This document shows positions 8,372 through 15,831 of a stretch of DNA of 64,000 bases, one piece after another (the stretch's first letter is position 1; each line of letters opens with the position of its first letter). The stretch comes from CAXBCP01 sp963974055 (lineage in GTDB: Bacteria; Pseudomonadota; Alphaproteobacteria; MPNO01; UBA830): positions 1 to 64,000 of the forward strand of contig CAXBCP010000003.1 in the NCBI GenBank assembly GCA_963974055.1. Reading direction: 5' to 3'. Below the pieces are notes generated by a model that saw only the letters and a list, made by a program, of their open reading frames with translations, ran no database searches and was not told where the DNA came from. The position numbers and the translations under genes are program-made.

Positions 8372-8979
8372 CAGTCGACCTTATCTGGCAGGGACCGGTC
8401 GGCCCGGGCCGGTTTCCGGAACCGGCTTTTCCGGCCGACCCGCTGCTGTATGAGAACCTGTGCGCCGCAGGCGTGTATCTGCGCATCAAGACCTATGAAA
8501 ACGGCCGTATTATTGCTTATGCCGGGCAGTCGGTGTCGCTGCTTTCCCGGTTCGATCAGCATCTGGCGGCGATGCTTTCCTTCGCGGCCCCGCTCCGCGA
8601 TGCCCGGGGCGATATCGTTTTCACCGGCGACGCCGCGGCGCGGATAGACGCCTATGGCAACCTCGCCGACGCGACGGCGCTGGCGACGGCCGATGCCGGG
8701 CGGGTCCGGTTCTGGTACGCGCTGTGCGACGACTATTTCCATACCGAACATCTCAATCTCGCCGAGGGCCTGATTCAACGCCGTATTGCGGCGCGGTTGA
8801 GCGCGCGGTCGTCCGATGTCGAGAACGCAAAGGCGGCGCCGGGGGCGATGCCGGATGACGTGCCGGATGCCTGGGCGAACGATTTATCCGGGCTCGATGC
8901 CGCCGATTGCGACCTGTTGGCCGGTCTGCTGGGCGACGACACGATGACCCTAGACCTGCTGGGCGGCCATGCCGCCTGA
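8368..8979 (+). CDS. GIY-YIG-like nuclease domain protein
   Basis: A 203-residue protein whose first two thirds match the GIY-YIG nuclease pattern. The GIY equivalent is Gly35-Val-Tyr37, the YIG equivalent is Tyr51-Ala-Gly53, then Arg61 and His65 in SLLSRFDQHL, and a late glutamate Glu133 in LAEGLIQRRI. All residues used for catalysis in UvrC-type and homing GIY-YIG nucleases are therefore present. The last 50 residues are acidic and of low conservation. The gene is squeezed into the Moco operon: its start overlaps the fdhD stop (ATGA) and its end overlaps mobA by 11 bases. Function is unknown; repair, restriction or a non-nuclease role are all possible. Confidence 0.65.
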   Translation: MTVDLIWQGPVGPGRFPEPAFPADPLLYENLCAAGVYLRIKTYENGRIIAYAGQSVSLLSRFDQHLAAMLSFAAPLRDARGDIVFTGDAAARIDAYGNLADATALATADAGRVRFWYALCDDYFHTEHLNLAEGLIQRRIAARLSARSSDVENAKAAPGAMPDDVPDAWANDLSGLDAADCDLLAGLLGDDTMTLDLLGGHAA

Positions 8980-9604
8980 GCGCAATATCTGCGGCGTGCT
9001 GCTCGCCGGCGGCCAGTCGCGCCGCATGGGCGGGGGCGATAAATGCCTTCTGGAACTCGGCGGCCGTACGCTGCTCCAGCGGATCGTGGACACCGCGACG
9101 CCGCAGGTCGGGCCGCTGGTGCTCAACACCAACAGCGAGCCGTCCCTGTTCGCCGGATACGGCCTGCCCATCGCGCCCGATGTCGTCGACGGCTTCGCCG
9201 GTCCGCTGGCCGGGGTGCTGACCGGGCTCGAATGGGCGGCGGCGAACGCGCCGGGCTGCGACTGGGTTGCGAGCTTCGCCTGCGATGCGCCCTTCGCCCC
9301 GCGCGACCTGGTCGCCCGTCTGATGGCGGCGGTCACGCGCGACGGCGCCGACATGGCCTGCGCCGCGTCGGGCGGGCGCGACCAGCCGGTCTTCGCCCTG
9401 TGGCCGGTCCGCCTCGCGGGCGCCCTGCGCGATGCCGTGGTCGCAGAGGAGATGCGCAAGGTCGATATCTGGACCGCCCGCTACAGGCTGGCCCGGGTCG
9501 AATTCGGAACCGCCGGCGGCGATCCGTTTTTCAATATCAACCGACCCGAAGATCTCGACACGGCTGCCGCCCTGCTGGCCGGCACCTTGTCGTCGAACGA
9601 TTGA
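8969..9604 (+). CDS. mobA: Molybdenum cofactor guanylyltransferase
   Basis: MobA joins GMP from GTP to molybdenum cofactor, giving the MGD/bis-MGD form used by enzymes of the DMSO reductase family such as formate dehydrogenase. The 211-residue product begins with the nucleotide-binding signature GVLLAGGQSRRMGGGDKCLL, has the Mg-site aspartate in FACDAPF, and ends with FNINRPEDL, all typical. It overlaps the GIY-YIG gene by 11 bases and is followed after 17 bases by a ModE-type regulator, so fdhD, the GIY-YIG gene, mobA and modE form one unit. Confidence 0.95.
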   Translation: MPPERNICGVLLAGGQSRRMGGGDKCLLELGGRTLLQRIVDTATPQVGPLVLNTNSEPSLFAGYGLPIAPDVVDGFAGPLAGVLTGLEWAAANAPGCDWVASFACDAPFAPRDLVARLMAAVTRDGADMACAASGGRDQPVFALWPVRLAGALRDAVVAEEMRKVDIWTARYRLARVEFGTAGGDPFFNINRPEDLDTAAALLAGTLSSND

Positions 9605-9621
9605 GATGATCAACTGGCGTC

Positions 9622-10020
9622 ATGTCTGAAAAGACCAAACCCCCGGATACCCTGCCGAAGGGAATGACGCCGCGGCTGCGTATCCTGCTCGGGCGGTCGA
9701 TCGCGATCGGCCCGGGCAAGGCGGAACTGCTGCATCTGATCGACAGCACGGGCTCCATCTCGGCGGCGGCGCGCGAGATGGGCATGTCCTATCGCCGCGC
9801 CTGGACCCTGGTGGAGACCATGAACAACTCGTTCCGCGAACCCCTCGTCGCCGCCGCGACCGGCGGGCGGGGCGGGGGCGGGGCGTCGGTCACGCCGTTC
9901 GGCCATGAAGCGCTCAAACGCTACCGCGCCATGGAAGAAAAGGCGGCCGCCAGCGTGACCGCGGAAATGGATGCCTTTGCCGAAATGCTGGATCCGGATT
10001 ACGTGGATGAAGGCGAGTAG
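9622..10020 (+). CDS. Short ModE-type winged-helix regulator
   Basis: A 132-residue DNA-binding protein matching the N-terminal domain of ModE. The helix-turn-helix is clear in TGSISAAAREMGMSYRRAWTLVETMN, shown here in two parts: ISAAAREMGMSYRRAW and the following helix. A glycine-rich wing (GGRGGGG) and TPFGHEALKRYRAMEE follow. It lacks the C-terminal Mop domains that bind molybdate in E. coli ModE, as many alphaproteobacterial members do, so how it would sense the metal is unclear. It closes the fdhD-mobA operon and probably regulates molybdate uptake or molybdoenzyme genes. Confidence 0.85.
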   Translation: MSEKTKPPDTLPKGMTPRLRILLGRSIAIGPGKAELLHLIDSTGSISAAAREMGMSYRRAWTLVETMNNSFREPLVAAATGGRGGGGASVTPFGHEALKRYRAMEEKAAASVTAEMDAFAEMLDPDYVDEGE

Positions 10021-10045
10021 GGTCGCCCGGTAGACACGCCCGCGT

Positions 10046-10759
10046 TCAGCCGTAGGTCAGGTCAACCGAGACGGTGCCGAGCGGCGAGAGTGCGTGCCAC
10101 ACTGCCGTATCCGCGGGTTCGAGGAAAAGCGGCGGCAGGATAGAGCCGCAGATAATCACGTCTCCGCGCCGCAGTAATTCTCCGCAGGACGACAGGGTCG
10201 ATGCGATATGGCCGACGACATCCAGGATACGCCCGGTATTGCCTTCAAGCTCTGTGGTCACAGGCAGGGTGTTACCGCCGCGCGTTACCCGGCATTCGAT
10301 ATCGTCGAGTGAGCCCCCGGCCCGACCGGTGTCGCAGTCGCCGAGAATGACATGGCGGTGATAGATATTGCCGGCCAGGATTTCGGCGACGTCCGTCGGG
10401 GGCGGGTTCAGGTCGGCCAGTTCGATGGCCGGGCCGAGGCCCGCAATCGCTGCCCGGACGGCCGCTTCGTCCTGGCCGCCGTCGAGATCAGCGCCCATCC
10501 ACACGGCGATTTCCGGCTCGGCAACCGGCTTTGTCCAGCCCGCCAGCGAAACGGTCGTGCCGGAGTCGAGACGGGCTTCTTCGAGCATGAAACCGACCAG
10601 CGGTCCCGCCAGCCTGAACTGCTCCAGGGCGGCGGGCGCGCCGAAGCCTGCTTTCCAGCCGAGGCGGCGGCTTCCCGCCTGCAGCCGTGCAGCGCGGACC
10701 GAAAGCTGGGTCTTCATGCCGTCGAGGACGCGGGGGTCCGAGATTAGCGTGTCGTTCAT
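10046..10759 (-). CDS. 2-Keto-4-pentenoate hydratase / fumarylacetoacetase family protein
   Basis: A 237-residue member of the hydratase/decarboxylase branch of the fumarylacetoacetate hydrolase superfamily (MhpD/DmpE/DmpH-like). Recognisable parts are RRLGWKAGFG near the N-terminus, the metal-site EPEIAVWMG, the glutamate region GPAIELADL, and GDVIICGSILPPLFLEPAD near the C-terminus. These enzymes add water to 2-hydroxy-pentadienoates or decarboxylate oxalocrotonates. It is the last gene of a three-gene minus-strand operon with a cupin and a hydroxyacid dehydrogenase. That context suggests breakdown of a small organic acid whose identity is not shown. It converges with the ModE gene. Confidence 0.8.
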   Translation of the reverse strand: MNDTLISDPRVLDGMKTQLSVRAARLQAGSRRLGWKAGFGAPAALEQFRLAGPLVGFMLEEARLDSGTTVSLAGWTKPVAEPEIAVWMGADLDGGQDEAAVRAAIAGLGPAIELADLNPPPTDVAEILAGNIYHRHVILGDCDTGRAGGSLDDIECRVTRGGNTLPVTTELEGNTGRILDVVGHIASTLSSCGELLRRGDVIICGSILPPLFLEPADTAVWHALSPLGTVSVDLTYG

Positions 10760-10814
10760 AATTGCCGCTCCGTTCCGGTTCTATGCCGTCTGGCCGTGAT
10801 CGTTGGCAGCCGGG

Positions 10815-11216
10815 TCAGTGGGATTCGGGCAGGACCTCGTATCCGGAATCCGCAATCGATCCTGCGCCCATCCAGCCCCAGACCAGCACGACGTCTTCGT
10901 CCGACGTGTTGGCGAAGCCGTGATAGACCCCGCGGGGGGAGAACACGACATCGCCTTCGACCGACGGTTCGTCGCCGTTTTCGGTACGGATCGCGCCCTG
11001 GCCCTTGATGACGATAAAGAATTCGTCGCAGTTCCGGTGCAGGTGCGCTTCATGACTGGCGCCGGGTTTCAGCACGGTCCAGCCGACGACGTTGTCGGTG
11101 CCCGCGGTTTCCTTGTCGATCAGGAACTGGACCTGCATGTCGATCCAGCCGTCCTTGCGCGACAGACCTTCGACCTTCGGTACGTCCTTCATGTTCGTCC
11201 GGTACATCTTGCTCAA
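10815..11216 (-). CDS. Small cupin domain protein
   Basis: A 133-residue single-domain cupin. Metal ligands are visible as His58, His60 and Glu65 (HEAHLHRNCDE) and His99 (GVYHGFAN), a complete cupin site. The glycine-rich motif between them is VIKGQGAIR. The start is TTG at 11216, preceded by GGAGG with 9-base spacing; it overlaps the stop of the upstream dehydrogenase as TTGA, so translation is probably coupled. An ATG three codons later is the alternative. Such cupins act as sugar isomerases, dioxygenases or sensors; here it belongs to an operon for an unidentified substrate. Confidence 0.82.
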   Translation of the reverse strand: MSKMYRTNMKDVPKVEGLSRKDGWIDMQVQFLIDKETAGTDNVVGWTVLKPGASHEAHLHRNCDEFFIVIKGQGAIRTENGDEPSVEGDVVFSPRGVYHGFANTSDEDVVLVWGWMGAGSIADSGYEVLPESH

Positions 11217-12097
11217 TTTGAGAATCCTCCGAGTTGGCGGTAAACGCGATGCGCGACGACGAAATCGTTGTGGTCGATGCCGAGGCCGCGGCAGGCGTTC
11301 ATCAGTTCGTTCGCCGCGGCGGCCAGCGGTACGGGCGAGCCGAGCTTGCGGCCGAGATCGAGCGCCAGCAGCATGTCCTTCTGTTGCAGCGTTACGTCGG
11401 CGAGGGGCTTTTCGGGCATCTGGCCGTCTATGACGAAGGGCCCGCGATAGCCGATAACCGGCGATGCCGCGACGCTTTTGAGAATGGCATCGACCGCGAC
11501 TTCGCGCTCCACGCCGCCTTTTTCGGCAAGTGCGACCGCTTCGCCGAAGCAGATGATTTCAACCATCAGCAGCAGGTTGAGCGATATCTTCATGGTCGTC
11601 GCCATGCCGCTGGCGCCGATATAGGTGACCTTGGGGCCGATCGCGCCGAGCACGTCCTTGACCTGTTCGAACGCGTCCCTGTCGCCGCCGATCATCAGCG
11701 AGGCCTGGCCGGCCTCGACGGTCACAGGGCTGCCCGACAGCGGGCCGTCAAGAAATATCCTGCCGGCTTTTTCGAACTCGGCGGCGACTTCCCGGGTAAT
11801 GTCCGGGTTGATTGTCGACATGTCGATATGGATGGCGCCGGGGGCAAGGCCGGCGAGCACGCCGTCATCGCCGAGCGTGACGGATTTGACGGCCGCGCCG
11901 TCGGTCACGACCGAGAACACGATTTCTGCGCCGGTTGCCGCGTCTTTCGGGCTGTCGGCCCAGGTCATGCCGGCGTCGATCAGGCCGCTTGCCTTGGCCT
12001 TGGTCCTGTTCCAGCCCGTGACCCTGTGACCCGCCGCCATCAGGCGCGGTACGATCAGCGAGCCCATGTCGCCAAGGCCGATGAAACCGATATTCAT
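11213..12097 (-). CDS. 3-Hydroxyisobutyrate dehydrogenase family oxidoreductase
   Basis: A 294-residue NAD(P)-dependent beta-hydroxyacid dehydrogenase. The Rossmann motif is GFIGLGDMG (residues 4-12), the substrate-binding region is DGPLSGSPVTVEAG (117-130), and the catalytic lysine is Lys170 in TMKISLNLL. Family members oxidise 3-hydroxyisobutyrate, tartronate semialdehyde, 6-phosphogluconate-like or similar acids; the substrate here is unknown. The start is ATG 12097 with GGGAG 8 bases upstream; upstream in-frame sequence runs through the operator and is not coding. First gene of the dehydrogenase-cupin-hydratase operon, divergent from a LacI-family regulator. Confidence 0.88.
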   Translation of the reverse strand: MNIGFIGLGDMGSLIVPRLMAAGHRVTGWNRTKAKASGLIDAGMTWADSPKDAATGAEIVFSVVTDGAAVKSVTLGDDGVLAGLAPGAIHIDMSTINPDITREVAAEFEKAGRIFLDGPLSGSPVTVEAGQASLMIGGDRDAFEQVKDVLGAIGPKVTYIGASGMATTMKISLNLLLMVEIICFGEAVALAEKGGVEREVAVDAILKSVAASPVIGYRGPFVIDGQMPEKPLADVTLQQKDMLLALDLGRKLGSPVPLAAAANELMNACRGLGIDHNDFVVAHRVYRQLGGFSN

Positions 12098-12137
12098 TCT
12101 ATGCTCCCGTCCCGTCGTTTTTATTTGAAAATGACTG

Positions 12138-12153
12138 TGGCAAACGATTGCCA
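12138..12153. promoter_or_regulatory. Putative LacI-family operator
   Basis: TGGCAAACGATTGCCA is an inverted repeat with 6-bp perfect arms (TGGCAA / TTGCCA) and a central CG, the geometry typical of LacI-family operators. It sits in the 105-base gap between the divergent dehydrogenase and LacI-type genes. A second, degenerate pair of half-sites (TTGCAA at 12157-12162, TTGCCA at 12170-12175) follows. Binding by the adjacent regulator is inferred from position and symmetry. Confidence 0.6.
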
Positions 12154-12202
12154 TTTTTGCAATAATTTTTTGCCATACCGACTTTTCAGCTGGGTTTTGC
12201 AA

Positions 12203-13255
12203 ATGACCAAGGCCGTGACGTTAGCCGATATCGCCAAGCTCGCGGGCGTGCATGTTTCCACCGTTTCCCGGGCGCTCAACCCCAGGGACACGCACGGGGT
12301 GAACAGCGGCCAGGCGGCGCGCATTCGCGACATCAGCGAAAAACTCGGTTATGTGCAGAACGCCGCTGCCTCGACCCTGCGCACGAAACGCAGCGGCGTC
12401 GTCGGCGTGATCGTCCCCGATCTGACCGACCCCATCTTTCCGCCGATTATCCGGGGTATCGAGGATTTTCTCGGCCGGCACGACTACTTCGCCATTCTCG
12501 GCAATACCGACGGCGATCCCGACCGCGAGGAAACCCTGGTGAAACAGCTGAAGGCGCGGGGGGTGGACGGCTTTATCCTGTGCAGTATCCAGCGGGTCAG
12601 CCTGATCGCCGCGGACCTGATTGCCGACGGCATGCCGGTCGTGACCGTCGCCCGCAAGCTCGACAGCGGTACGGCGTCTTCGGTCTGCCACGACGAACAC
12701 GACGGTATTGCGCGTGCGGTCACCCATATGGCCTCGCTGGGGCACCGGGAAATCGCTTATATTTCGGGGCCGCTTTCGGTCTCTACGGGTCATATCCGGT
12801 TGAACGCCTTCGGTCAGCAGCGCGGCGAGCTTGGCCTGCCGGAGGACGCGGAGCGGATCGTCGTCGCGCGATCCTACACCGTCGAGGAAGGCGAGCGCTG
12901 CCTCGAAGAGCTTCTGGCGCGGGACAGTTCGTTTACCGCGGTCGTCTGCGCCAATGATTGTCTGGCGATCGGCGCGATTGCCGCCCTGCAGCGGCGCGGC
13001 ATCGCGGTGCCGGGGGATGTTTCCGTCACCGGCTTCAACGACATGCAGTTCGTCGAGCGCATGAACCCGCCATTGACCACCGTCCGCGTCCATAAACACG
13101 AAGAGGGATACCGGGCCGCCGAACTGGTCCTGGAAATGATCGATACGCCGCCGGCGGACCGCACCGCGACCCATACCCTGCTGCCGGTGGAGTTCATCGT
13201 GCGGGCGTCCACCAAACCGCACACTGTCGCGGCGGCGCGTCTGACGCCCGCCTGA
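12203..13255 (+). CDS. LacI family transcriptional regulator
   Basis: A 350-residue regulator with an N-terminal LacI helix-turn-helix (TLADIAKLAGVHVSTVSRAL, residues 6-25), a hinge helix region ending near residue 60 (NAAASTLRTKRSG), and a periplasmic-binding-protein-like effector domain (GVIVPDLTDPIFPPI onward). GDVSVTGFND and the following PPLTTVRV are standard for the family. It is divergent from the dehydrogenase-cupin-hydratase operon and most likely represses it and itself through the operator at 12138-12153. The effector is unknown, probably a sugar acid or related metabolite of that pathway. Confidence 0.92.
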   Translation: MTKAVTLADIAKLAGVHVSTVSRALNPRDTHGVNSGQAARIRDISEKLGYVQNAAASTLRTKRSGVVGVIVPDLTDPIFPPIIRGIEDFLGRHDYFAILGNTDGDPDREETLVKQLKARGVDGFILCSIQRVSLIAADLIADGMPVVTVARKLDSGTASSVCHDEHDGIARAVTHMASLGHREIAYISGPLSVSTGHIRLNAFGQQRGELGLPEDAERIVVARSYTVEEGERCLEELLARDSSFTAVVCANDCLAIGAIAALQRRGIAVPGDVSVTGFNDMQFVERMNPPLTTVRVHKHEEGYRAAELVLEMIDTPPADRTATHTLLPVEFIVRASTKPHTVAAARLTPA

Positions 13256-13284
13256 CCGGTCATCTGCCGTAAACGGTCCCGTCC

Positions 13285-13947
13285 CTAAACCACCCGCCAC
13301 ACCACGCCCGCCCGTATTTCGCGGTCTTCGAGCTCGAGGCTTGTCGGTACGTCGTAGCGGGCTATTTCCTGCAGGTCTTTGAGCGGCAGGTATTTGCGGC
13401 CGGGGTCGCCGATCAGGACGATGGCGCCGCGCGCGGCTTCGCGGCGCAGGAAGGATTCGATTTCAACTGCCGGGGATTGCTCGTAGAAAATGTCGCCGGC
13501 GAGGATGACGTCGAACGCCGTGGGTGAGATGCTTTCCAGCAGGTTCCCGGTCGATGGCGTCAGGGTTACGCCGTTCAGTTTCGCGTTGATCTGGGCGGCG
13601 GCAACGGCGATGGGGTCTATATCGTTGGCGGTGACGGACGCGGCGCCTGCCCGGGCGGCGGCGATGCCCGAGACCGCGCCGCCGGCGGCGAATTCCAGCA
13701 CCGATTTACCGCGCACGATGTCCGGGTTGTCGATGATGTGCCGCGCGAGCGCCTGTCCGCCGGGCCAGCAGAACGCCCAGAAGGGCGGCGGGATTCCGGT
13801 TTCTTCCAGTTCGGTTTCGGTCGCCTGCCAGATCGGTGTGATCTCGGTCGCGAGGCGGAGCTTTATTTCGGGGACCAGTGGCGGCGTGACGATTTCGGTA
13901 TTGGCTTCGATAAAGGCGGGGAAAGTCGCTGTGTTGAGACCGGCCAT
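13285..13947 (-). CDS. Class I SAM methyltransferase, ETFB-lysine methyltransferase-like
   Basis: A 220-residue methyltransferase of the nicotinamide N-methylase-like group (COG3897 type), related to METTL20/ETFB lysine methyltransferases. The SAM-binding region is VLEFAAGGAVSGIAAARAG, with the acidic TANDIDPIAV loop and DVILAGDIFYE as the post-II motif. PFWAFCWPGGQALARHI precedes motif I as in this family. The target here is unproven. The start is ATG 13947, one base after the ubiA stop, so it is translationally coupled to ubiA; longer in-frame starts would lie inside ubiA. Confidence 0.8.
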   Translation of the reverse strand: MAGLNTATFPAFIEANTEIVTPPLVPEIKLRLATEITPIWQATETELEETGIPPPFWAFCWPGGQALARHIIDNPDIVRGKSVLEFAAGGAVSGIAAARAGAASVTANDIDPIAVAAAQINAKLNGVTLTPSTGNLLESISPTAFDVILAGDIFYEQSPAVEIESFLRREAARGAIVLIGDPGRKYLPLKDLQEIARYDVPTSLELEDREIRAGVVWRVV

Positions 13948-13948
13948 G

Positions 13949-14860
13949 TCAGGCCAGATGCCCGCCGGCGATCCCGGCGAGCAGCAGCCAGCCGAACAGC
14001 CGGTTGGACTTGAACTTGGCAAGGCAGTCTTTGGCGTTGTCGAGGTCAACGTCCCATACCTGCCAGACAAGCTGCGCCGCACCGAGGCCAAGCCCCGCCC
14101 AGAACGGCCAGCCGAGGCCTGCGAGATAGCCGGCCATGCCGAACAGGGCCGCGGCGGCGAGATAAAACCCCGTCAGCCAGGGTTTCGACGCCATCAGCCC
14201 GAGCGCCCGGGCCGACGATTTCACCCCCGCCGCGGGATCGTCGCGCCGGTCCTGGTGGGCGTAGATCGTATCGTAGCCGAGCGTCCACAGAATGCCGCCC
14301 GCATACATCAGGAAAGCGGGCAGGGCGAGGCCGCCGGTCACCGCCGCCCAGCCGAGCAGAGCGCCCCAGTTGAAGGCGAGACCGAGCACGAATTGCGGCC
14401 AGAACGTCACCCGCTTGGCCAGCGGGTACAGGGCGACCAGCGACAACGAGGCGATGCCGGTCCAGATCGCATAACTGTTGAACGACAGCAGGATCGCCGC
14501 GCTGATCGCGAGCTGCGCGACAAACCACGCAAAGGCCTGGCGAACGGTCACTTCGCCGGCGGGCAGGGGGCGGTCGCGGGTACGGGCGACTTTGGCGTCG
14601 AAATCCCGGTCGAGAATGTCGTTCCACGTGCAGCCGCCGCCGCGCATCAGCAGCGCGCCGATCCCGAACAGAACGAACAGGTGCCAGTGGACAGCTTCCA
14701 CCGATGCCAGCGCGATTGCCCACCAGCACGGGAACAGCAGCAGCCACGTCCCGATCGGGCGGTCGAATCGCGACAGGCGGATATAGGGGCGCGTCCAGTC
14801 CGGCGTGAGCCGGTCGACCCAACCGCCCCGCGGTATGTCGCTGGGGGAAGGCGTGTTCAT
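13949..14860 (-). CDS. ubiA: 4-Hydroxybenzoate polyprenyltransferase
   Basis: Integral membrane enzyme that attaches the polyprenyl chain to 4-hydroxybenzoate in ubiquinone synthesis. Both aspartate-rich motifs are present: NDILDRDFDAKVARTRDRP and YDTIYAHQDRRDD. The 303-residue product has about eight to nine hydrophobic segments, and the N-terminal RPIGTWLLLFPCWW is characteristic of UbiA. The start is ATG. It faces away from rsmE and is followed by the methyltransferase with one base of spacing. Ubiquinone made here supports the respiratory chain that ends in the cox operon. Confidence 0.96.
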   Translation of the reverse strand: MNTPSPSDIPRGGWVDRLTPDWTRPYIRLSRFDRPIGTWLLLFPCWWAIALASVEAVHWHLFVLFGIGALLMRGGGCTWNDILDRDFDAKVARTRDRPLPAGEVTVRQAFAWFVAQLAISAAILLSFNSYAIWTGIASLSLVALYPLAKRVTFWPQFVLGLAFNWGALLGWAAVTGGLALPAFLMYAGGILWTLGYDTIYAHQDRRDDPAAGVKSSARALGLMASKPWLTGFYLAAAALFGMAGYLAGLGWPFWAGLGLGAAQLVWQVWDVDLDNAKDCLAKFKSNRLFGWLLLAGIAGGHLA

Positions 14861-14988
14861 GGCGGTCTTATATCACATCCGCGACTGTATCCGGGCCGAA
14901 ACCCTTACGGGCCAGAAGTTCGCTCCTGCGCCGAATCGACCCTTCAATCCGTTCTTTGAATCCGCGGAAATTGTGCGAATATCCGGCC

Positions 14989-15732
14989 ATGAACGATAAC
15001 CGCACACGTCTTCGACTGTTCGTCGAATACGATCTCGAAGACGGCCATGCCGTCCCCGCGAATTCCGACCAGCATACCTACCTGCGCAAGGTGATGCGCC
15101 GGAAGGACGGCGACATGGTCGCGCTGTTCAACGGCCGACACGGTGAATGGCTTGCGCGCCTGTCTTATGAATCCAAGTCGCGCTGCGTCATGATCGTCGA
15201 ACAGCACCTGCGCAAACAGCGGACGCCGCCCGATGTCTGGTCGCTTTTCGCACCGGTCAAGGCGACGCCGATGAACAATATCGCGCGCATGTCGACCGAG
15301 CTTGGCGTCGGACGCATTTGTCCTGTGCTGACCGAGCATACCGACGTTACCCGGGTCAACTCGGCAAGGCTGCGGGCCAATGCCGTCGAAGCCGCCGAAC
15401 AGTCGACCCGGCTCAACGTGCCGATGGTCGACGAACCGATGGATTTGGGCCGGTTGCTCGATCACTGGGATCCGTCGCGCCGCATCATCCTGTGCGCCGA
15501 AGCGGGGCGCGCCGAACCGGTTCCGACGGCCCTGTCCCGGGTGAAGCCGGGCGGGGCGTGGGCCGTGCTGACCGGACCCGAGGGAGGGTTCAGTCAATCC
15601 GAACTTGACGGACTCGTTAAACTGCCTTTTGTTACGCCGGTTCGGCTGGGGCCGCGAATTCTCCGGGCGGATACGGCGGTGGCGGCAGTGCTGGTATGCT
15701 GGCAAAACCATCTGGGCGATTGGTCCGAATAA
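14989..15732 (+). CDS. rsmE: 16S rRNA (uracil-1498-N3)-methyltransferase
   Basis: A SPOUT-class methyltransferase that makes m3U1498 in 16S rRNA. The 247-residue protein has an N-terminal PUA-like RNA-binding part and a C-terminal SPOUT knot with VLTGPEGGFSQSE and the family-ending stretch LGPRILRADTAVAA. The chosen start is ATG 14989; an upstream in-frame TTG would add 11 residues with no support. The gene starts a plus-strand set rsmE-gshA and is divergent from ubiA. Confidence 0.95.
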   Translation: MNDNRTRLRLFVEYDLEDGHAVPANSDQHTYLRKVMRRKDGDMVALFNGRHGEWLARLSYESKSRCVMIVEQHLRKQRTPPDVWSLFAPVKATPMNNIARMSTELGVGRICPVLTEHTDVTRVNSARLRANAVEAAEQSTRLNVPMVDEPMDLGRLLDHWDPSRRIILCAEAGRAEPVPTALSRVKPGGAWAVLTGPEGGFSQSELDGLVKLPFVTPVRLGPRILRADTAVAAVLVCWQNHLGDWSE

Positions 15733-15831
15733 CAACTGGTATCACCGGGGCCGAAGGAGGCCTCCAGCGACATTCCCTGTCCCCGGATTCTCACCCCCGG
15801 CAAACTGAAAATATAAGAGAGATGGCTGTGC

